Shown here piece by piece: positions 25,048 through 33,369 of a stretch of DNA of 34,741 nucleotides (its first letter is position 1; each line of letters starts with the position of its first letter). The DNA lies in the NCBI GenBank assembly GCA_004124405.1, contig SCKP01000017.1, forward strand, positions 1-34,741, written 5' to 3'. A model generated the notes under the pieces. The model saw nothing but the letters and a program-made list of their open reading frames with translations, was not told the origin of the DNA and searched no databases. Both the position numbers and the translations under genes were made by a program. Source of the stretch: Fidelibacterota bacterium. Lineage in GTDB: Bacteria > Fidelibacterota > Marinisomatia > SCGC-AAA003-L08 > D37C17.

Positions 25048-25761
25048 ATGAAGCAAACCTTAGAGCAACTCATTAAATTACAGGAAATAGACCAACGGCT
25101 TCTTGAGATTAAGGAGCATATGGGAGATTTGCCCGTTACAGTTGAATCTCAGGAATTGGAGGTAGCTTCTCTTCAATCTGAAAATGAGGAAAAACTTAAT
25201 CGAATAGAGGAGATAAAAAAAGATATTCGCCATCATGAAACTGAAATAGAAGATTTTACAATCAAGCTGGGAAAATTTAAAGAGCAGCTTTTCTTGGTTA
25301 AATCAAATAGGGAATATGATGCCCTCAGCCAGGAAATTGATCATATGAAGGCAGCTATTACCGAATCTGAGGATGTGCAGCTTAAATTTGAGGAAGAAAA
25401 AACGGATTTAGAGGAAAATATTAAGCTCAATACCAATAAAATTGAAACCACTTCTGAAACGTTAACCAGCAACCGTGCTGACCTACAATCTGCATTAGCT
25501 GAAACAACTCATGAGCAGGAAGAATTGGAATCAAATAGATCTGTAATATTTGACAAAATTGAGCCATCCTATTTAAATGCCTATGAGACCTTAAGAAATG
25601 CACGGGATGGTGTTGGAATGGTAAGTATTATCGGCAGGGCGTGTGGTGGCTGTTATAGTCAGCTTCCTCCTCAGACCGTTATTGAAATAAAAGAAAATAA
25701 TAAAATTATATCCTGTCCAAGTTGTAGTGTATTGCAATTTTGGGATGGTGCAGAAGAATAA
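25048..25761 (+). CDS. Coiled-coil protein with C-terminal C4 zinc ribbon
   Basis: The product (237 aa) is nearly all coiled coil to about residue 185 (for example LEVASLQSENEEKLNRIEEI). It ends in a zinc ribbon with GRACGGCYSQLPPQTVIEIK and IISCPSCSVLQFWD, i.e. CxxC...CxxC. This is the C4-type zinc-ribbon family (zf-RING_7/CT398-like), found widely in bacteria with roles suggested in RNA polymerase or ribosome-associated regulation. The start is the ATG after the terminator-like hairpin, with no strong ribosome site. It ends just before rnpB on the same strand, so the RNase P RNA may be made partly from its transcript. Confidence 0.85.
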   Translation: MKQTLEQLIKLQEIDQRLLEIKEHMGDLPVTVESQELEVASLQSENEEKLNRIEEIKKDIRHHETEIEDFTIKLGKFKEQLFLVKSNREYDALSQEIDHMKAAITESEDVQLKFEEEKTDLEENIKLNTNKIETTSETLTSNRADLQSALAETTHEQEELESNRSVIFDKIEPSYLNAYETLRNARDGVGMVSIIGRACGGCYSQLPPQTVIEIKENNKIISCPSCSVLQFWDGAEE

Positions 25762-25763
25762 TT

Positions 25764-26119
25764 GAGGTTGGTGAAATGGTCGCCCTGCCATTGGTGGGGA
25801 GGAAAGTCCGAACTCCGCAGGACAAGGCGCCTCTTAAGAGGAGGGTCTCACCAAAAGGTGGGAACGGCAAGTGCAGCAGAAAGTAAACATCCCAATCTAG
25901 TATTGGGAAATAGATGAAATGGTGGTGTAAGAGACCACCAGTATTTATGGAAACATGAATAGCTGGGTAAACCCCGCCTGGAGCAAGATCAAGCAATCCA
26001 GTGTAGTTCGCACGTTACGGATGGGTAGATCGCAAGATCCCGATCGCGAGGTCGAGACCAGATGAATGACCATTATCCGCCCTCCGGCGGAAACAGAATT
26101 CGGCTTATGATCCAACCTC
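25764..26119 (+). ncRNA. rnpB: RNase P RNA (bacterial type A)
   Basis: The RNA starts with GAGGTTGG and ends with CCAACCTC, which pair as helix P1. Conserved type A landmarks lie in order: GAGGAAAGTCCGAACTCC, the GGTCTCACC region, GGCAAGTGCAGCAGAAAG, GGTAAACCCC, and CAGAATTCGGCTTATG near the 3' end. The CCGCCCTCCGGCGG hairpin fits the L15/P16 region that binds the tRNA CCA end. RNase P trims the 5' leaders of tRNA precursors. It lies three bases after the zinc-ribbon stop and 13 before recJ. Confidence 0.95.
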
Positions 26120-26131
26120 ATACATTTTTAT

Positions 26132-27850
26132 ATGATTGAACCAGAATGGAAATTTAAATCAGTCAATGAAGACTGTGTCAATCAGGTAGCGGAGACTTTC
26201 AGTCTGCCACATACTATTGCACGGGTAATGAGTCTCAGAGGTATTAATTCGAGAGCCGAATCCAAAGATTTCTTTTATCCTGATATTACCCACATGCACG
26301 ATCCATTTCTCATGCTGGATATGGATAAAGCTGTGGAGCGAATATTAAGAGCAATTTCAGAAAAGAAAACTATCCTCATTTTTGGTGATTATGATGTGGA
26401 TGGCACAACCTCGGCTGCATTTCTAACCCTATTCTTCAGATCAATTAATGTAGAATCCCACTATTATATTCCCTGCCGGGAAAAAGAAGGTTATGGAATT
26501 TCCACACAGGGAATTGACTACGCTAAATATATTGGTGCGGATATTTTTATCTCCTGTGATTGTGGAATAAATGCCTTTGAAAAAGTTGCCTATGCCAATG
26601 AAAAAGAATTAGATGTTATTATAACCGATCATCATAAACCAGACAAAACTCTCCCAGCGGCCTATGCAATTGTAAACCCTAATCGATTTGATTGTCCCTA
26701 TCCCTTCAAGGGATTATGTGGTGCAAGTGTGGCTTTTAAATTGGCACTAGCGATTTGCGAAAAAGGGGGATATGACCCAGAGTATGCCTGGGAACACTCA
26801 GATGTAGTGACGTTGGGAATTGCCGCTGATTTAGTACCAATTCAGGATGAAAACAGAATCATTGTTCATCAGGGAATTTCCCAAATGAAAAAAGAGACCA
26901 ATCTGGGCATAACAGCGCTGCAAAAAACAGGGAGATTATTAGGAAAAGATATTACCGTGGGCAGGCTGGTTTTTTGGATGGCGCCAAAAATTAACGCTGC
27001 CGGCAGACTGGGGGATGCTTCTCGTGCCGTAAAACTCCTCACTACACAGAACCCTGTTTTAGCCAAAGAAATTGCAGAGGAATTAGAATTAGAAAATAAC
27101 CGGCGCAAAGATATAACCCTGCAAATCACCAATGATGCTCTTTATATGGTTAAAACCAATTGTGATCTTGAAAATGAAAATGCCATTGTTTTGGGACATA
27201 AAAATTGGCACCCTGGCGTCATTGGAATTGTTGCTTCACGTATTAAGGAGGAATTCTCCCGTCCGGCAATCATTATGTCTTTAGATGATGTTGAAGGTAA
27301 AGGTTCATGCAGGAGTATTCATGGATTTGACATGGTGGATGCTCTAAGAGAATGTAAAGATTTTTTAACAGGATTTGGAGGTCATCCTATTGCAGCAGGG
27401 CTCTCGATGAATTCTAGTGACTTTAATTCATTCAAGGAAAAATTTATTCAGGTAGCAAATAATAAAATTACATCAGATGATTTAATCCCTACTATCTATG
27501 TAGATTCAGTATTGAAATTAGAAGAATTAAACAGTCGTATGATTAAGTTTTTAAATGCGATGGAACCTTATGGACCGGGGAATATGCGTCCGGTTTTTGT
27601 CACCAATAATTTATCTATTGATGGTATTCCAAAATTGCTTGGGAAAGATCAGAACACATTAAAATTTTCCGTAAAACAAAATAAAACACCTTTTGAGTCT
27701 ATTGGATTTAATATGGCTGAACATTATGAAAAACTCATTCAAAACGCACCTATTGACATTGCCTATGTTGTGGGTGAGAATTATTGGAATGGGCAAAGAA
27801 CAATTCAACTTGAACTAAAAGATATAAAACTGAGTAAAAATCATGCCTAA
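26132..27850 (+). CDS. recJ: Single-stranded-DNA-specific exonuclease RecJ
   Basis: The 572-aa product matches RecJ in length and domains. The DHH domain has FGDYDVDGTTSAAF (about 84-97), SCDCG with Asp143, and ITDHHKP (DHH at 166-168), all Mn-binding. Later come LGIAADLVPI, LVFWMAPKINAAGRLGD, and the DHHA1 domain with NWHPGVIGIVASRIKEEF and GFGGHPIAAGLSM. The C-terminal OB fold follows (LNAMEPYGPGNMRPVFVTNN). RecJ degrades single-stranded DNA 5' to 3' in mismatch and recombination repair. The fabH ATG overlaps its end by eight bases. Confidence 0.97.
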   Translation: MIEPEWKFKSVNEDCVNQVAETFSLPHTIARVMSLRGINSRAESKDFFYPDITHMHDPFLMLDMDKAVERILRAISEKKTILIFGDYDVDGTTSAAFLTLFFRSINVESHYYIPCREKEGYGISTQGIDYAKYIGADIFISCDCGINAFEKVAYANEKELDVIITDHHKPDKTLPAAYAIVNPNRFDCPYPFKGLCGASVAFKLALAICEKGGYDPEYAWEHSDVVTLGIAADLVPIQDENRIIVHQGISQMKKETNLGITALQKTGRLLGKDITVGRLVFWMAPKINAAGRLGDASRAVKLLTTQNPVLAKEIAEELELENNRRKDITLQITNDALYMVKTNCDLENENAIVLGHKNWHPGVIGIVASRIKEEFSRPAIIMSLDDVEGKGSCRSIHGFDMVDALRECKDFLTGFGGHPIAAGLSMNSSDFNSFKEKFIQVANNKITSDDLIPTIYVDSVLKLEELNSRMIKFLNAMEPYGPGNMRPVFVTNNLSIDGIPKLLGKDQNTLKFSVKQNKTPFESIGFNMAEHYEKLIQNAPIDIAYVVGENYWNGQRTIQLELKDIKLSKNHA

Positions 27851-28838
27851 TCCATACATATCCGGGACTGGATTTTATCTGCCCCCACGTGTAGTTACCA
27901 ATGATGAGCTCTCAACCTATATGGATACTACTGATGAGTGGATCCAAGAACGGACAGGAATTAAGGAACGTCGCTATGCTGAAAAAGGAGTAGGTCCATC
28001 AGACTTGGCTATTCCGGCAACTAAGCAGGCTTTGGAAGCTGCGGGGTTAACCGTTGGTGATATAGATTTTATTATATTTGCAACCTCAACACCGGACTTT
28101 TACGCTCCTGGATCTGGATGTGTTCTTCAGGAAAAAATGGGATTTAATGAAATTGGCGCCCTGGATATTCGTGTGCAATGTTCAGGATTTATTTATGGTT
28201 TGTCCATAGCTGAACAATACATTCGTACCGGTAGCTTTAAGAATATTCTACTCATAGGGGCAGAGGTGCAGTCCACCGCTATGAATTTAACAGATGAGGG
28301 TAGAGATACCGCTATAATATTTGGAGATGGAGCTGGCGCTGCCATAATTTCAGCTACAGAGGAGAATAGAGGAATTTTATCCACCCACATGCATTCAGAG
28401 GGGAAATATCTAAAAGAGTTGTGGTTAGAGGCACCAGCATCTAATGCCGGACATCCCAGAATCACCGGGGAAGTGTTAGATGAAGGAAAACAGTATTTAA
28501 AAATGAATGGGAAAGAAGTTTTCAGGCATGCGGTCACCCGATTTCCGGAAGTTATTAATGAAGCATTGGAAGCAAATAACCTCACATCAAAAAATATTAA
28601 TTTGCTCATACCCCATCAGGCAAATCTCCGCATAACCCAAATGGTGCAGAAGAGATTGGGTTTGAGCAATGATCAGGTGTTTTCCAATATCCATAAATAT
28701 GGCAATACAACAGCAGCCACAATTCCCATAGCCCTTGCAGAAGCCCTCAATGAAGGCAGAATCAAGGACGGCGACCTATTGGTTTTAGCTGCCTTTGGTG
28801 CTGGATTTACTTGGGCATCGGCAATAATGAAATGGTAA
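27843..28838 (+). CDS. fabH: 3-oxoacyl-ACP synthase III (KAS III, FabH)
   Basis: FabH starts fatty acid synthesis by condensing acetyl-CoA with malonyl-ACP. The 331-aa product has the catalytic triad Cys113 in DIRVQCSGFIYGLS, His258 in LLIPHQANLRI and Asn288 in HKYGNTTAATIP. Other signatures are DTTDEWIQERTGIKERR and IIFGDGAGAAII. Most relatives read ACSGF around the cysteine; QCSGF here is a common FCB-group variant as far as I recall. It overlaps recJ by eight bases and is followed by the acyl-CoA dehydrogenase at 24 bases. A branched-chain starter preference cannot be judged from the sequence alone. Confidence 0.95.
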   Translation: MPNPYISGTGFYLPPRVVTNDELSTYMDTTDEWIQERTGIKERRYAEKGVGPSDLAIPATKQALEAAGLTVGDIDFIIFATSTPDFYAPGSGCVLQEKMGFNEIGALDIRVQCSGFIYGLSIAEQYIRTGSFKNILLIGAEVQSTAMNLTDEGRDTAIIFGDGAGAAIISATEENRGILSTHMHSEGKYLKELWLEAPASNAGHPRITGEVLDEGKQYLKMNGKEVFRHAVTRFPEVINEALEANNLTSKNINLLIPHQANLRITQMVQKRLGLSNDQVFSNIHKYGNTTAATIPIALAEALNEGRIKDGDLLVLAAFGAGFTWASAIMKW

Positions 28839-28862
28839 TAACAAAAAAATAAATACAGAAAA

Positions 28863-30020
28863 ATGGATCAATTATATTTTACAGAAGAGCATAAAATGCT
28901 CAGAGACATGGTTCGGGATTTTGCCCGAAATGAAGTTAAACCCCTTGCCCGGGAATTGGATGAGAAGGGAGGCTTCCCTCATGAATCGGTGAAAAAAATG
29001 GCAGAACTGGGTCTTATGGGAATTCCCTGGGATGAAAAATATGGCGGTACTGGAATGGACACCATGGCATTGGTTATTGCCATTGAAGAAATAGGAAAAG
29101 TCTGTCCATCAACCGCCGCAACCATGATGGCGCATACCAGTTTGGGCACCGCACCCATCGTTATTTTTGGTACGGAAGAGCAGAAGGAACGCTATTTACC
29201 AGGATTGGCTTCTGGAAAGAAAATAGGTGCATTCGGACTCACCGAGCCCAATGCAGGCAGTGATGCCGGGAATACACAAACGCGCGCCGTATTAAATGGT
29301 GATGAATATATTGTAAACGGAGAAAAAGCATTCTGTACCAATGCCGGAGAAGCATCGGTTATGATTTTCACTGCTGTAATGATTGAGAATGGTGAAGAGA
29401 AGGGTATCAGCGCATTTGTCATTGATGCGGACACGGAAGGTATGTCTCTCAATCCCCCGGAAAAGAAAATGGGCTGGTGTGGTTCTGATACCCGTTCGGT
29501 ATTTTTCAGGGATATGCACATTCCCAAATCTGCTGTATTAGGCAATCCATCAAAAGGATTTAAACAATTTCTAAAAACACTAACCGGTGGAAGAATCACC
29601 ATTGGGGCTTTGGGAATTGGAACCGCCCAGGGTGCTTTTGCTATAGCTTTGGCATATTCACAAGAACGTGAAGCATTTGGAAAGCCCATACATAAATTTC
29701 AGGGGGTCTCCTTTAAATTATCAGATATGGCAACACAAATAGAAGCTGCCCGGCATTTGGTTTATTATGCTGCCTGGAAAAAGGATCAGGGATTACCGGT
29801 AATTCGGGAAGCTGCCATGGCCAAACTATTTTCAAGTGAAACAGCTATGATGGTAACTACAGAAGCCATTCAGGTTTTGGGAGGCTATGGGTACATTAAA
29901 GAATACGATGTAGAACGCTTTTTCCGAGATGCCAAAATATTGGAAATTGGCGAAGGAACTAGTGAAATTCAGCGCATGATAATTGCCAGGGAATTAATTA
30001 ATTCGGTACAATCCGCATGA
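28863..30020 (+). CDS. Acyl-CoA dehydrogenase (short/medium-chain type)
   Basis: This FAD enzyme introduces the trans-2 double bond of an acyl-CoA in beta-oxidation or amino acid breakdown. The 385-aa product has the family signatures FGLTEPNAGSDAGNTQTRA and GGYGYIKEYDVERFFRDAKI. The catalytic base is Glu364 in EIGEGTSEIQRMI, the position used by butyryl- and medium-chain enzymes. QEREAFGKPIHKFQGVSFKL is the FAD/ETF contact. No electron-transfer flavoprotein genes lie nearby. Its TGA overlaps the ybeY ATG (ATGA), and it sits next to fabH, an unusual mix of degradation and synthesis in one operon. Confidence 0.93.
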   Translation: MDQLYFTEEHKMLRDMVRDFARNEVKPLARELDEKGGFPHESVKKMAELGLMGIPWDEKYGGTGMDTMALVIAIEEIGKVCPSTAATMMAHTSLGTAPIVIFGTEEQKERYLPGLASGKKIGAFGLTEPNAGSDAGNTQTRAVLNGDEYIVNGEKAFCTNAGEASVMIFTAVMIENGEEKGISAFVIDADTEGMSLNPPEKKMGWCGSDTRSVFFRDMHIPKSAVLGNPSKGFKQFLKTLTGGRITIGALGIGTAQGAFAIALAYSQEREAFGKPIHKFQGVSFKLSDMATQIEAARHLVYYAAWKKDQGLPVIREAAMAKLFSSETAMMVTTEAIQVLGGYGYIKEYDVERFFRDAKILEIGEGTSEIQRMIIARELINSVQSA

Positions 30021-30454
30021 TTACTGTCCAACTGGAGAGCGATGGAGTTGATCTACCTACAATCGATGGAAATTGGATCTCCGGAATTTGTGAAAATATT
30101 CTAACAGATCATCATCATTCAGAAGCAGCCTTAACGATTGTTTTTTCCACTGATACAAAACTTAGGAAATTGAAAAAAGAATATTTTGATAAAGATGTTT
30201 TAACGGATACGATTTCATTCAATTTAGAAGAAAAGGGTGAGGCAATTGATGGCGAAATTTATATCAGTTTAGAAAGAGTCGCCGAAAATGCAAAAACATT
30301 TGAGCAGGATTTTGACATAGAATGTAAGCGGGTCATTGTTCACAGCGTCCTCCACTTATTAGGGTTTGATGATCAAAATTCAAAGGACAAAACTAAAATG
30401 ACTCAATTAGAAGATTTTTATCTTTCAAGCACAATAAGCGTGGACCAAATATAA
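30017..30454 (+). CDS. ybeY: Endoribonuclease YbeY, with Asp at the third metal-ligand position
   Basis: YbeY is a metal-dependent RNase needed for 16S rRNA 3' end maturation and late 70S quality control. The 145-aa product has LTDTISFNLEE and the metal motif VIVHSVLHLLGFDDQNSKDK. The canonical motif is HGxxHLxGYDH; here the two first His are kept and the third His is replaced by Asp (HSVLHLLGFDD). Bacteroidota YbeY proteins also commonly carry Asp at this place, so the enzyme is probably active with a changed ligand. Its ATG overlaps the acyl-CoA dehydrogenase stop. Confidence 0.9.
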   Translation: MITVQLESDGVDLPTIDGNWISGICENILTDHHHSEAALTIVFSTDTKLRKLKKEYFDKDVLTDTISFNLEEKGEAIDGEIYISLERVAENAKTFEQDFDIECKRVIVHSVLHLLGFDDQNSKDKTKMTQLEDFYLSSTISVDQI

Positions 30455-30457
30455 GTA

Positions 30458-31687
30458 GTGGAATATATAATTATTTTTATTTTTCTGCTGATTCTATCAG
30501 CATTCTTTTCAGGAACGGAAACGGCATATTTTCACATCCGTAAACACCGAAAAGAAACCCCTGAAAAAATTAAATCGATATTAGATTCCCCTCAACAGTT
30601 ATTGGTTTCTCTGCTCACTGGTAATACCATTGTTAATGTAACCATTGCCTTTTTAGCGGCATACGTAACTGCCAATGTTGCAGATGAATATGAATGGAGT
30701 GAATCAACTCTAATTTTAATGGAAGTGCTGGTTGTATCTTTTGTAATAGTGGTATTTGGGGAAATATTACCAAAAATGATTGCCATAAAAAATTCCAAAG
30801 AATTTGCTTTAAGAATGTACATTCCCCTAAAAGTAATGATGTTCATTTTAAGTCCCATAGCACATACATTCAATGCAATAACCAATGTGGTAATTAAAAT
30901 TCTTCCATTCAGGAAGGAGAAGATTTTTGATTCTGAAGAAGAATTAATAATATTGGCAGAATTGGGAGAAGAAGAAGGTACTCTCCAAGAGGAAGAATCT
31001 GATATGATTCAATCCATTTTCGACTTTAAGGAAAAAACGGTGGGTGAGATTATTACTCCCAGAGTAGATATTGTATCATTGAAATCGGATGAAAATATTG
31101 ATAAGGCAATGGATATAATTGGAGAACGTCAATTTTCAAAAATACCCATTTATAAGGATACTATTGATAATATTAAGGGGATTCTCTATGCAAAAGATAT
31201 TATTCCATATCTAATGGGATCTCGACCAAATGTTAATCTTTTAACGCTTGCCCGGCAGCCATTTTTCGTTCCGGAAACCAAACCCATTGATAATTTAATG
31301 GAGGAATTTAAATCACGAAAAACCAGTATTGCTATTGTGGTAGATGAATGGGGCGGTACGGAGGGATTAGTAACATTGGAGGATGTTGTGGAAGAGGTCA
31401 TGGGTGAAATTCGTGACCCTTATGATCAGGAAGAATCCAATGTATTGAAACAATCCGATGGTAGTTTTATTGTGGATGGTTCCATAACTATTTATGATTT
31501 AGAAGAAGAAACAGATATTGAATTTCCTGAAGAGCGTGACTACGACACCCTCGGCGGATTCATTTTGGACATATTAACCGATATACCCAAAACAGGCGAA
31601 AAGGTAGAATTTAATAAAATGGTTTTCACCGTTCAAACTGTAGATAATAACCGAATTGGTAAAATAAAAATTCAGATTAATTCTTGA
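30458..31687 (+). CDS. CNNM/CorC-type membrane protein with CBS pair (hemolysin C family)
   Basis: The 409-aa product starts with a CNNM transmembrane domain (about 1-150: IIIFIFLLILSAFFSGTETA, LLVSLLTGNTIVNVTIAFLA, VVSFVIVVFGEILPKMIAI). Two CBS motifs follow (GEIITPRVDIVSLKSDENID, KTSIAIVVDEWGGTEGLVTL), then a CorC_HlyC C-terminal domain (about 325-409, DYDTLGGFILDIL). Such proteins transport or sense Mg/Co, or contribute to ion efflux. The start is GTG, three bases after the ybeY stop; ybeY beside corC is a widely conserved pair. It overlaps mazG by four bases. Confidence 0.93.
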   Translation: MEYIIIFIFLLILSAFFSGTETAYFHIRKHRKETPEKIKSILDSPQQLLVSLLTGNTIVNVTIAFLAAYVTANVADEYEWSESTLILMEVLVVSFVIVVFGEILPKMIAIKNSKEFALRMYIPLKVMMFILSPIAHTFNAITNVVIKILPFRKEKIFDSEEELIILAELGEEEGTLQEEESDMIQSIFDFKEKTVGEIITPRVDIVSLKSDENIDKAMDIIGERQFSKIPIYKDTIDNIKGILYAKDIIPYLMGSRPNVNLLTLARQPFFVPETKPIDNLMEEFKSRKTSIAIVVDEWGGTEGLVTLEDVVEEVMGEIRDPYDQEESNVLKQSDGSFIVDGSITIYDLEEETDIEFPEERDYDTLGGFILDILTDIPKTGEKVEFNKMVFTVQTVDNNRIGKIKIQINS

Positions 31688-32478
31688 AAGAAATTATTAA
31701 CAAACAAGCTGCTACAAATTTTGATGAGCTCATTGAAGTCCTGCGTCGTTTACGTGCGCCCGATGGCTGTCCATGGGATCGAGAACAGACATCGGAATCA
31801 CTTGTGCCCTATCTCTTGGAAGAAACCTATGAAGTTATAGAAGCAATAGAGGACGGGGATACACACACCTTAAAAGAAGAATTAGGTGATTTGACCCTGC
31901 ATATTCTCTTTCAGGCAGAGCTTGCCCGGGAAGCAGGGCAATTTGAAATAGCAGATTCCATTAAACACATTTCTGAAAAACTAATTCGTCGTCACCCCCA
32001 TGTTTTTGATAAACAAAATGGCAATAAAGAAAGCGACCTCAATATGTCTTGGGAGAAAGCCAAGCAGAAGGAAAAAAAACGGGAAAATTTATTAGATGGT
32101 GTTCCTAAAAAATTACCAGCATTAAACCGTGCCCGGCGAATTCAGGAAAAAGCGGCCAATGTGGGGTTTGATTGGAAGGATATCCAGCCAGTATGGGGCA
32201 AAGTGGAAGAGGAATTGGAAGAATTAAGAGAAGTGGTGGCAGAAAAAGATCAGGAGAAGATTAAAGATGAAATGGGCGATGTCTTATTTTCCCTGGTAAA
32301 TTTGAGTAGGTTTTTGGATATCAGTGCAGAGGATGCCTTGCGAATGACTATCTCAAAATTTGAATTGCGTTTTGCAAAAGTGGAAAAAGAATTAAAGAAA
32401 AGAGGTAAAGATTTTTCTGATTCCAATTTGGAAGAGATGGATGAAATTTGGAATGAGGTGAAGAAAAGTTCTATTTAA
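31684..32478 (+). CDS. mazG: Nucleoside triphosphate pyrophosphohydrolase MazG
   Basis: MazG hydrolyses nucleoside triphosphates to monophosphates and pyrophosphate, a house-cleaning role. The 264-aa product has two MazG domains. The first has RAPDGCPWDREQTSESLVPY, LLEETYEVIEAI and LKEELGDLTLHILFQAEL (the ExxE...ExxD metal site). The second has PALNRARRIQEKAANVGFDW, EEELEELREVV and DEMGDVLFSLVNLSRFL. The start is TTG inside the corC-like stop (TTGA), again without a ribosome site, so it is coupled. It is the last gene of the recJ-to-mazG run. Confidence 0.96.
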   Translation: MKEIINKQAATNFDELIEVLRRLRAPDGCPWDREQTSESLVPYLLEETYEVIEAIEDGDTHTLKEELGDLTLHILFQAELAREAGQFEIADSIKHISEKLIRRHPHVFDKQNGNKESDLNMSWEKAKQKEKKRENLLDGVPKKLPALNRARRIQEKAANVGFDWKDIQPVWGKVEEELEELREVVAEKDQEKIKDEMGDVLFSLVNLSRFLDISAEDALRMTISKFELRFAKVEKELKKRGKDFSDSNLEEMDEIWNEVKKSSI

Positions 32479-32501
32479 TAAACTAGCCACTCATTTGGTA
32501 C

Positions 32502-32525
32502 AAAAAAATACCTCGTTTACCGAGG
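32502..32525 (-). terminator. Intrinsic terminator of the ssrA-tRNA-Arg transcript
   Basis: Read on the minus strand: CCTCG-GTAAA-CGAGG followed by TATTTTTTT, a 5-bp GC-rich stem with a U-run. It lies 12 bases downstream of the tRNA-Arg 3' end. On the plus strand it lacks a T-tract, so mazG transcripts are not obviously stopped here. Confidence 0.75.
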
Positions 32526-32537
32526 GGGATTGAGGAG

Positions 32538-32611
32538 TACACCCGACAGGATTCGAACCTGTAACCGCTGGAGCCGAAATCCAGTGCCCTATCCAGTTGA
32601 GCCACGGGTGC
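32538..32611 (-). tRNA. tRNA-Arg (anticodon TCG)
   Basis: The minus strand gives a full 74-base cloverleaf. The acceptor is GCACCCG with CGGGTGT (one G-U), the D-arm GGCTCAACTGGATAGGGC, the anticodon stem CTGGA/TCCAG with loop TTTCGGC (anticodon TCG), and the T-arm ACAGGTTCGAATCCTGT. The discriminator is A and no CCA is encoded. It lies 51 bases downstream of ssrA. Confidence 0.93.
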
Positions 32612-32662
32612 AATAATTTTATAGCGTCAACCAATGGATCATTTTATTATCAATAAATTTTG

Positions 32663-33026
32663 TGGAGGCGGCGGGAGTTGAACCCGCGTCCGAATAAATC
32701 GTTCAGTCAACGTCTACATGTTTAGGCTGTGTTCAAGGTCTTGCCCGATGATTGTGAACAGCCTCAGTCCCACCGGACCAGCCTGTACCCCGAAGGGATC
32801 TTGACCAACACTACCAGGCGCAGAGTTGGAGCAGTTTACTTTTAATGATATCTCAGAAACAGGCGGTAAACGCCCCCGTTAGGAGATAGCTGCCGTCAAT
32901 TAAGCGGCAGCAGCGTAGCCGTAATCGGCATTTAAGGTTGTTTCCCGGATGATTAAGGAGGTAAACCAGAAATCCTCCACATGCGGCTGAAAGGTCGAAT
33001 AAACCCGTCGAAACCAAGACGCCCCC
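32663..33026 (-). ncRNA. ssrA: Transfer-messenger RNA
   Basis: The tRNA-like ends pair: GGGGGCG at the 5' end with CGCCTCC at the 3' end, discriminator A at 32663, and no encoded CCA. TTGGTTTCGACGGG near the 5' end and GGGTTCAACTCCCGC (T-arm) near the 3' end are tmRNA hallmarks. The tag frame I can read ends NADYGYAAAA then TAA, preceded by ETTL if the resume codon is GAA. GC-rich pseudoknot segments follow. tmRNA rescues stalled ribosomes and tags the product for proteolysis. The tag's resume codon is inferred. SmpB is not in the window. Confidence 0.93.
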
Positions 33027-33207
33027 AAATATGTCAAAAAGCAATGGGGTTAATTTACAGTGGATAAGGCAGTGAATTTTATAAAATACTACATCTTTTA
33101 ATTGGACAGAATTCATTTAACCTTATAAATTTCTAAGCTATATTCGAACCGGTATATTTTGATTATGTTTGATTTAGGCTGTCCTTTTAGGGCACATTTA
33201 AGTATCA
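33027..33207. other. Divergent spacer between tmRNA and the tRNA-Lys fragment
   Basis: The stretch should contain the ssrA promoter on the minus strand and any promoter for the tRNA-Lys fragment on the plus strand. I see AT-rich blocks but no well-spaced -35/-10 pair that I would defend, and no open frame. Confidence 0.4.
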
Positions 33208-33250
33208 GCACCATTAGCTCAGTTGGTAGAGCAGTTGACTCTTAATCAAT
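33208..33250 (+). pseudogene. 5' half of a tRNA-Lys (anticodon CTT); 3' half missing
   Basis: The sequence follows a tRNA from its first base. Acceptor 5' strand GCACCAT is followed by TA, the D-arm GCTCAGTTGGTAGAGC, the anticodon stem GTTGA, loop CTCTTAA (anticodon CTT at 33241-33243) and the 3' stem strand TCAAT. Then it diverges: no variable loop, no proper T-arm, and no ATGGTGC to close the acceptor. A T-loop-like GTTCGAGCC at 33286-33294 is the only possible relic. Eight bp of a terminator stem start three bases after the stem. It is either a recombination scar at a tRNA gene or a gene for a short tRNA-half RNA. Confidence 0.75.
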
Positions 33251-33252
33251 TT

Positions 33253-33278
33253 AAACACCCCATTTAGGGTGTTTTGTT
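33253..33278 (+). terminator. Terminator-like hairpin fused to the tRNA-Lys 5' half
   Basis: AAACACCC-CATTTA-GGGTGTTT is a perfect 8-bp stem with a 6-base loop, followed by TGTT. It would end a transcript of about 70 bases consisting of the tRNA-Lys 5' half plus the hairpin. The U-run is interrupted by one G. Confidence 0.7.
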
Positions 33279-33369
33279 CGTCTCAGTTCGAGCCTAACCA
33301 CTATCCCCATTTATATCGAGATAATGTCCCTTTATACCTTATTGTGTCCAATTTGTTAAAAAGCTCTCC

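Noticed and set aside
28193-29689. Long minus-strand open frames inside fabH and the acyl-CoA dehydrogenase gene
   Set aside because: They are shadows of well-supported plus-strand genes and show no protein-like motifs.
32853-33116. An 87-codon minus-strand open frame
   Set aside because: It lies across the tmRNA gene and its upstream region, and its sequence is explained by the RNA structure.
33138-33152. ATTCGAACCGG resembling a T-arm on the minus strand near the tRNA-Lys fragment
   Set aside because: The flanking bases do not form a T-stem and no acceptor or anticodon arm follows.
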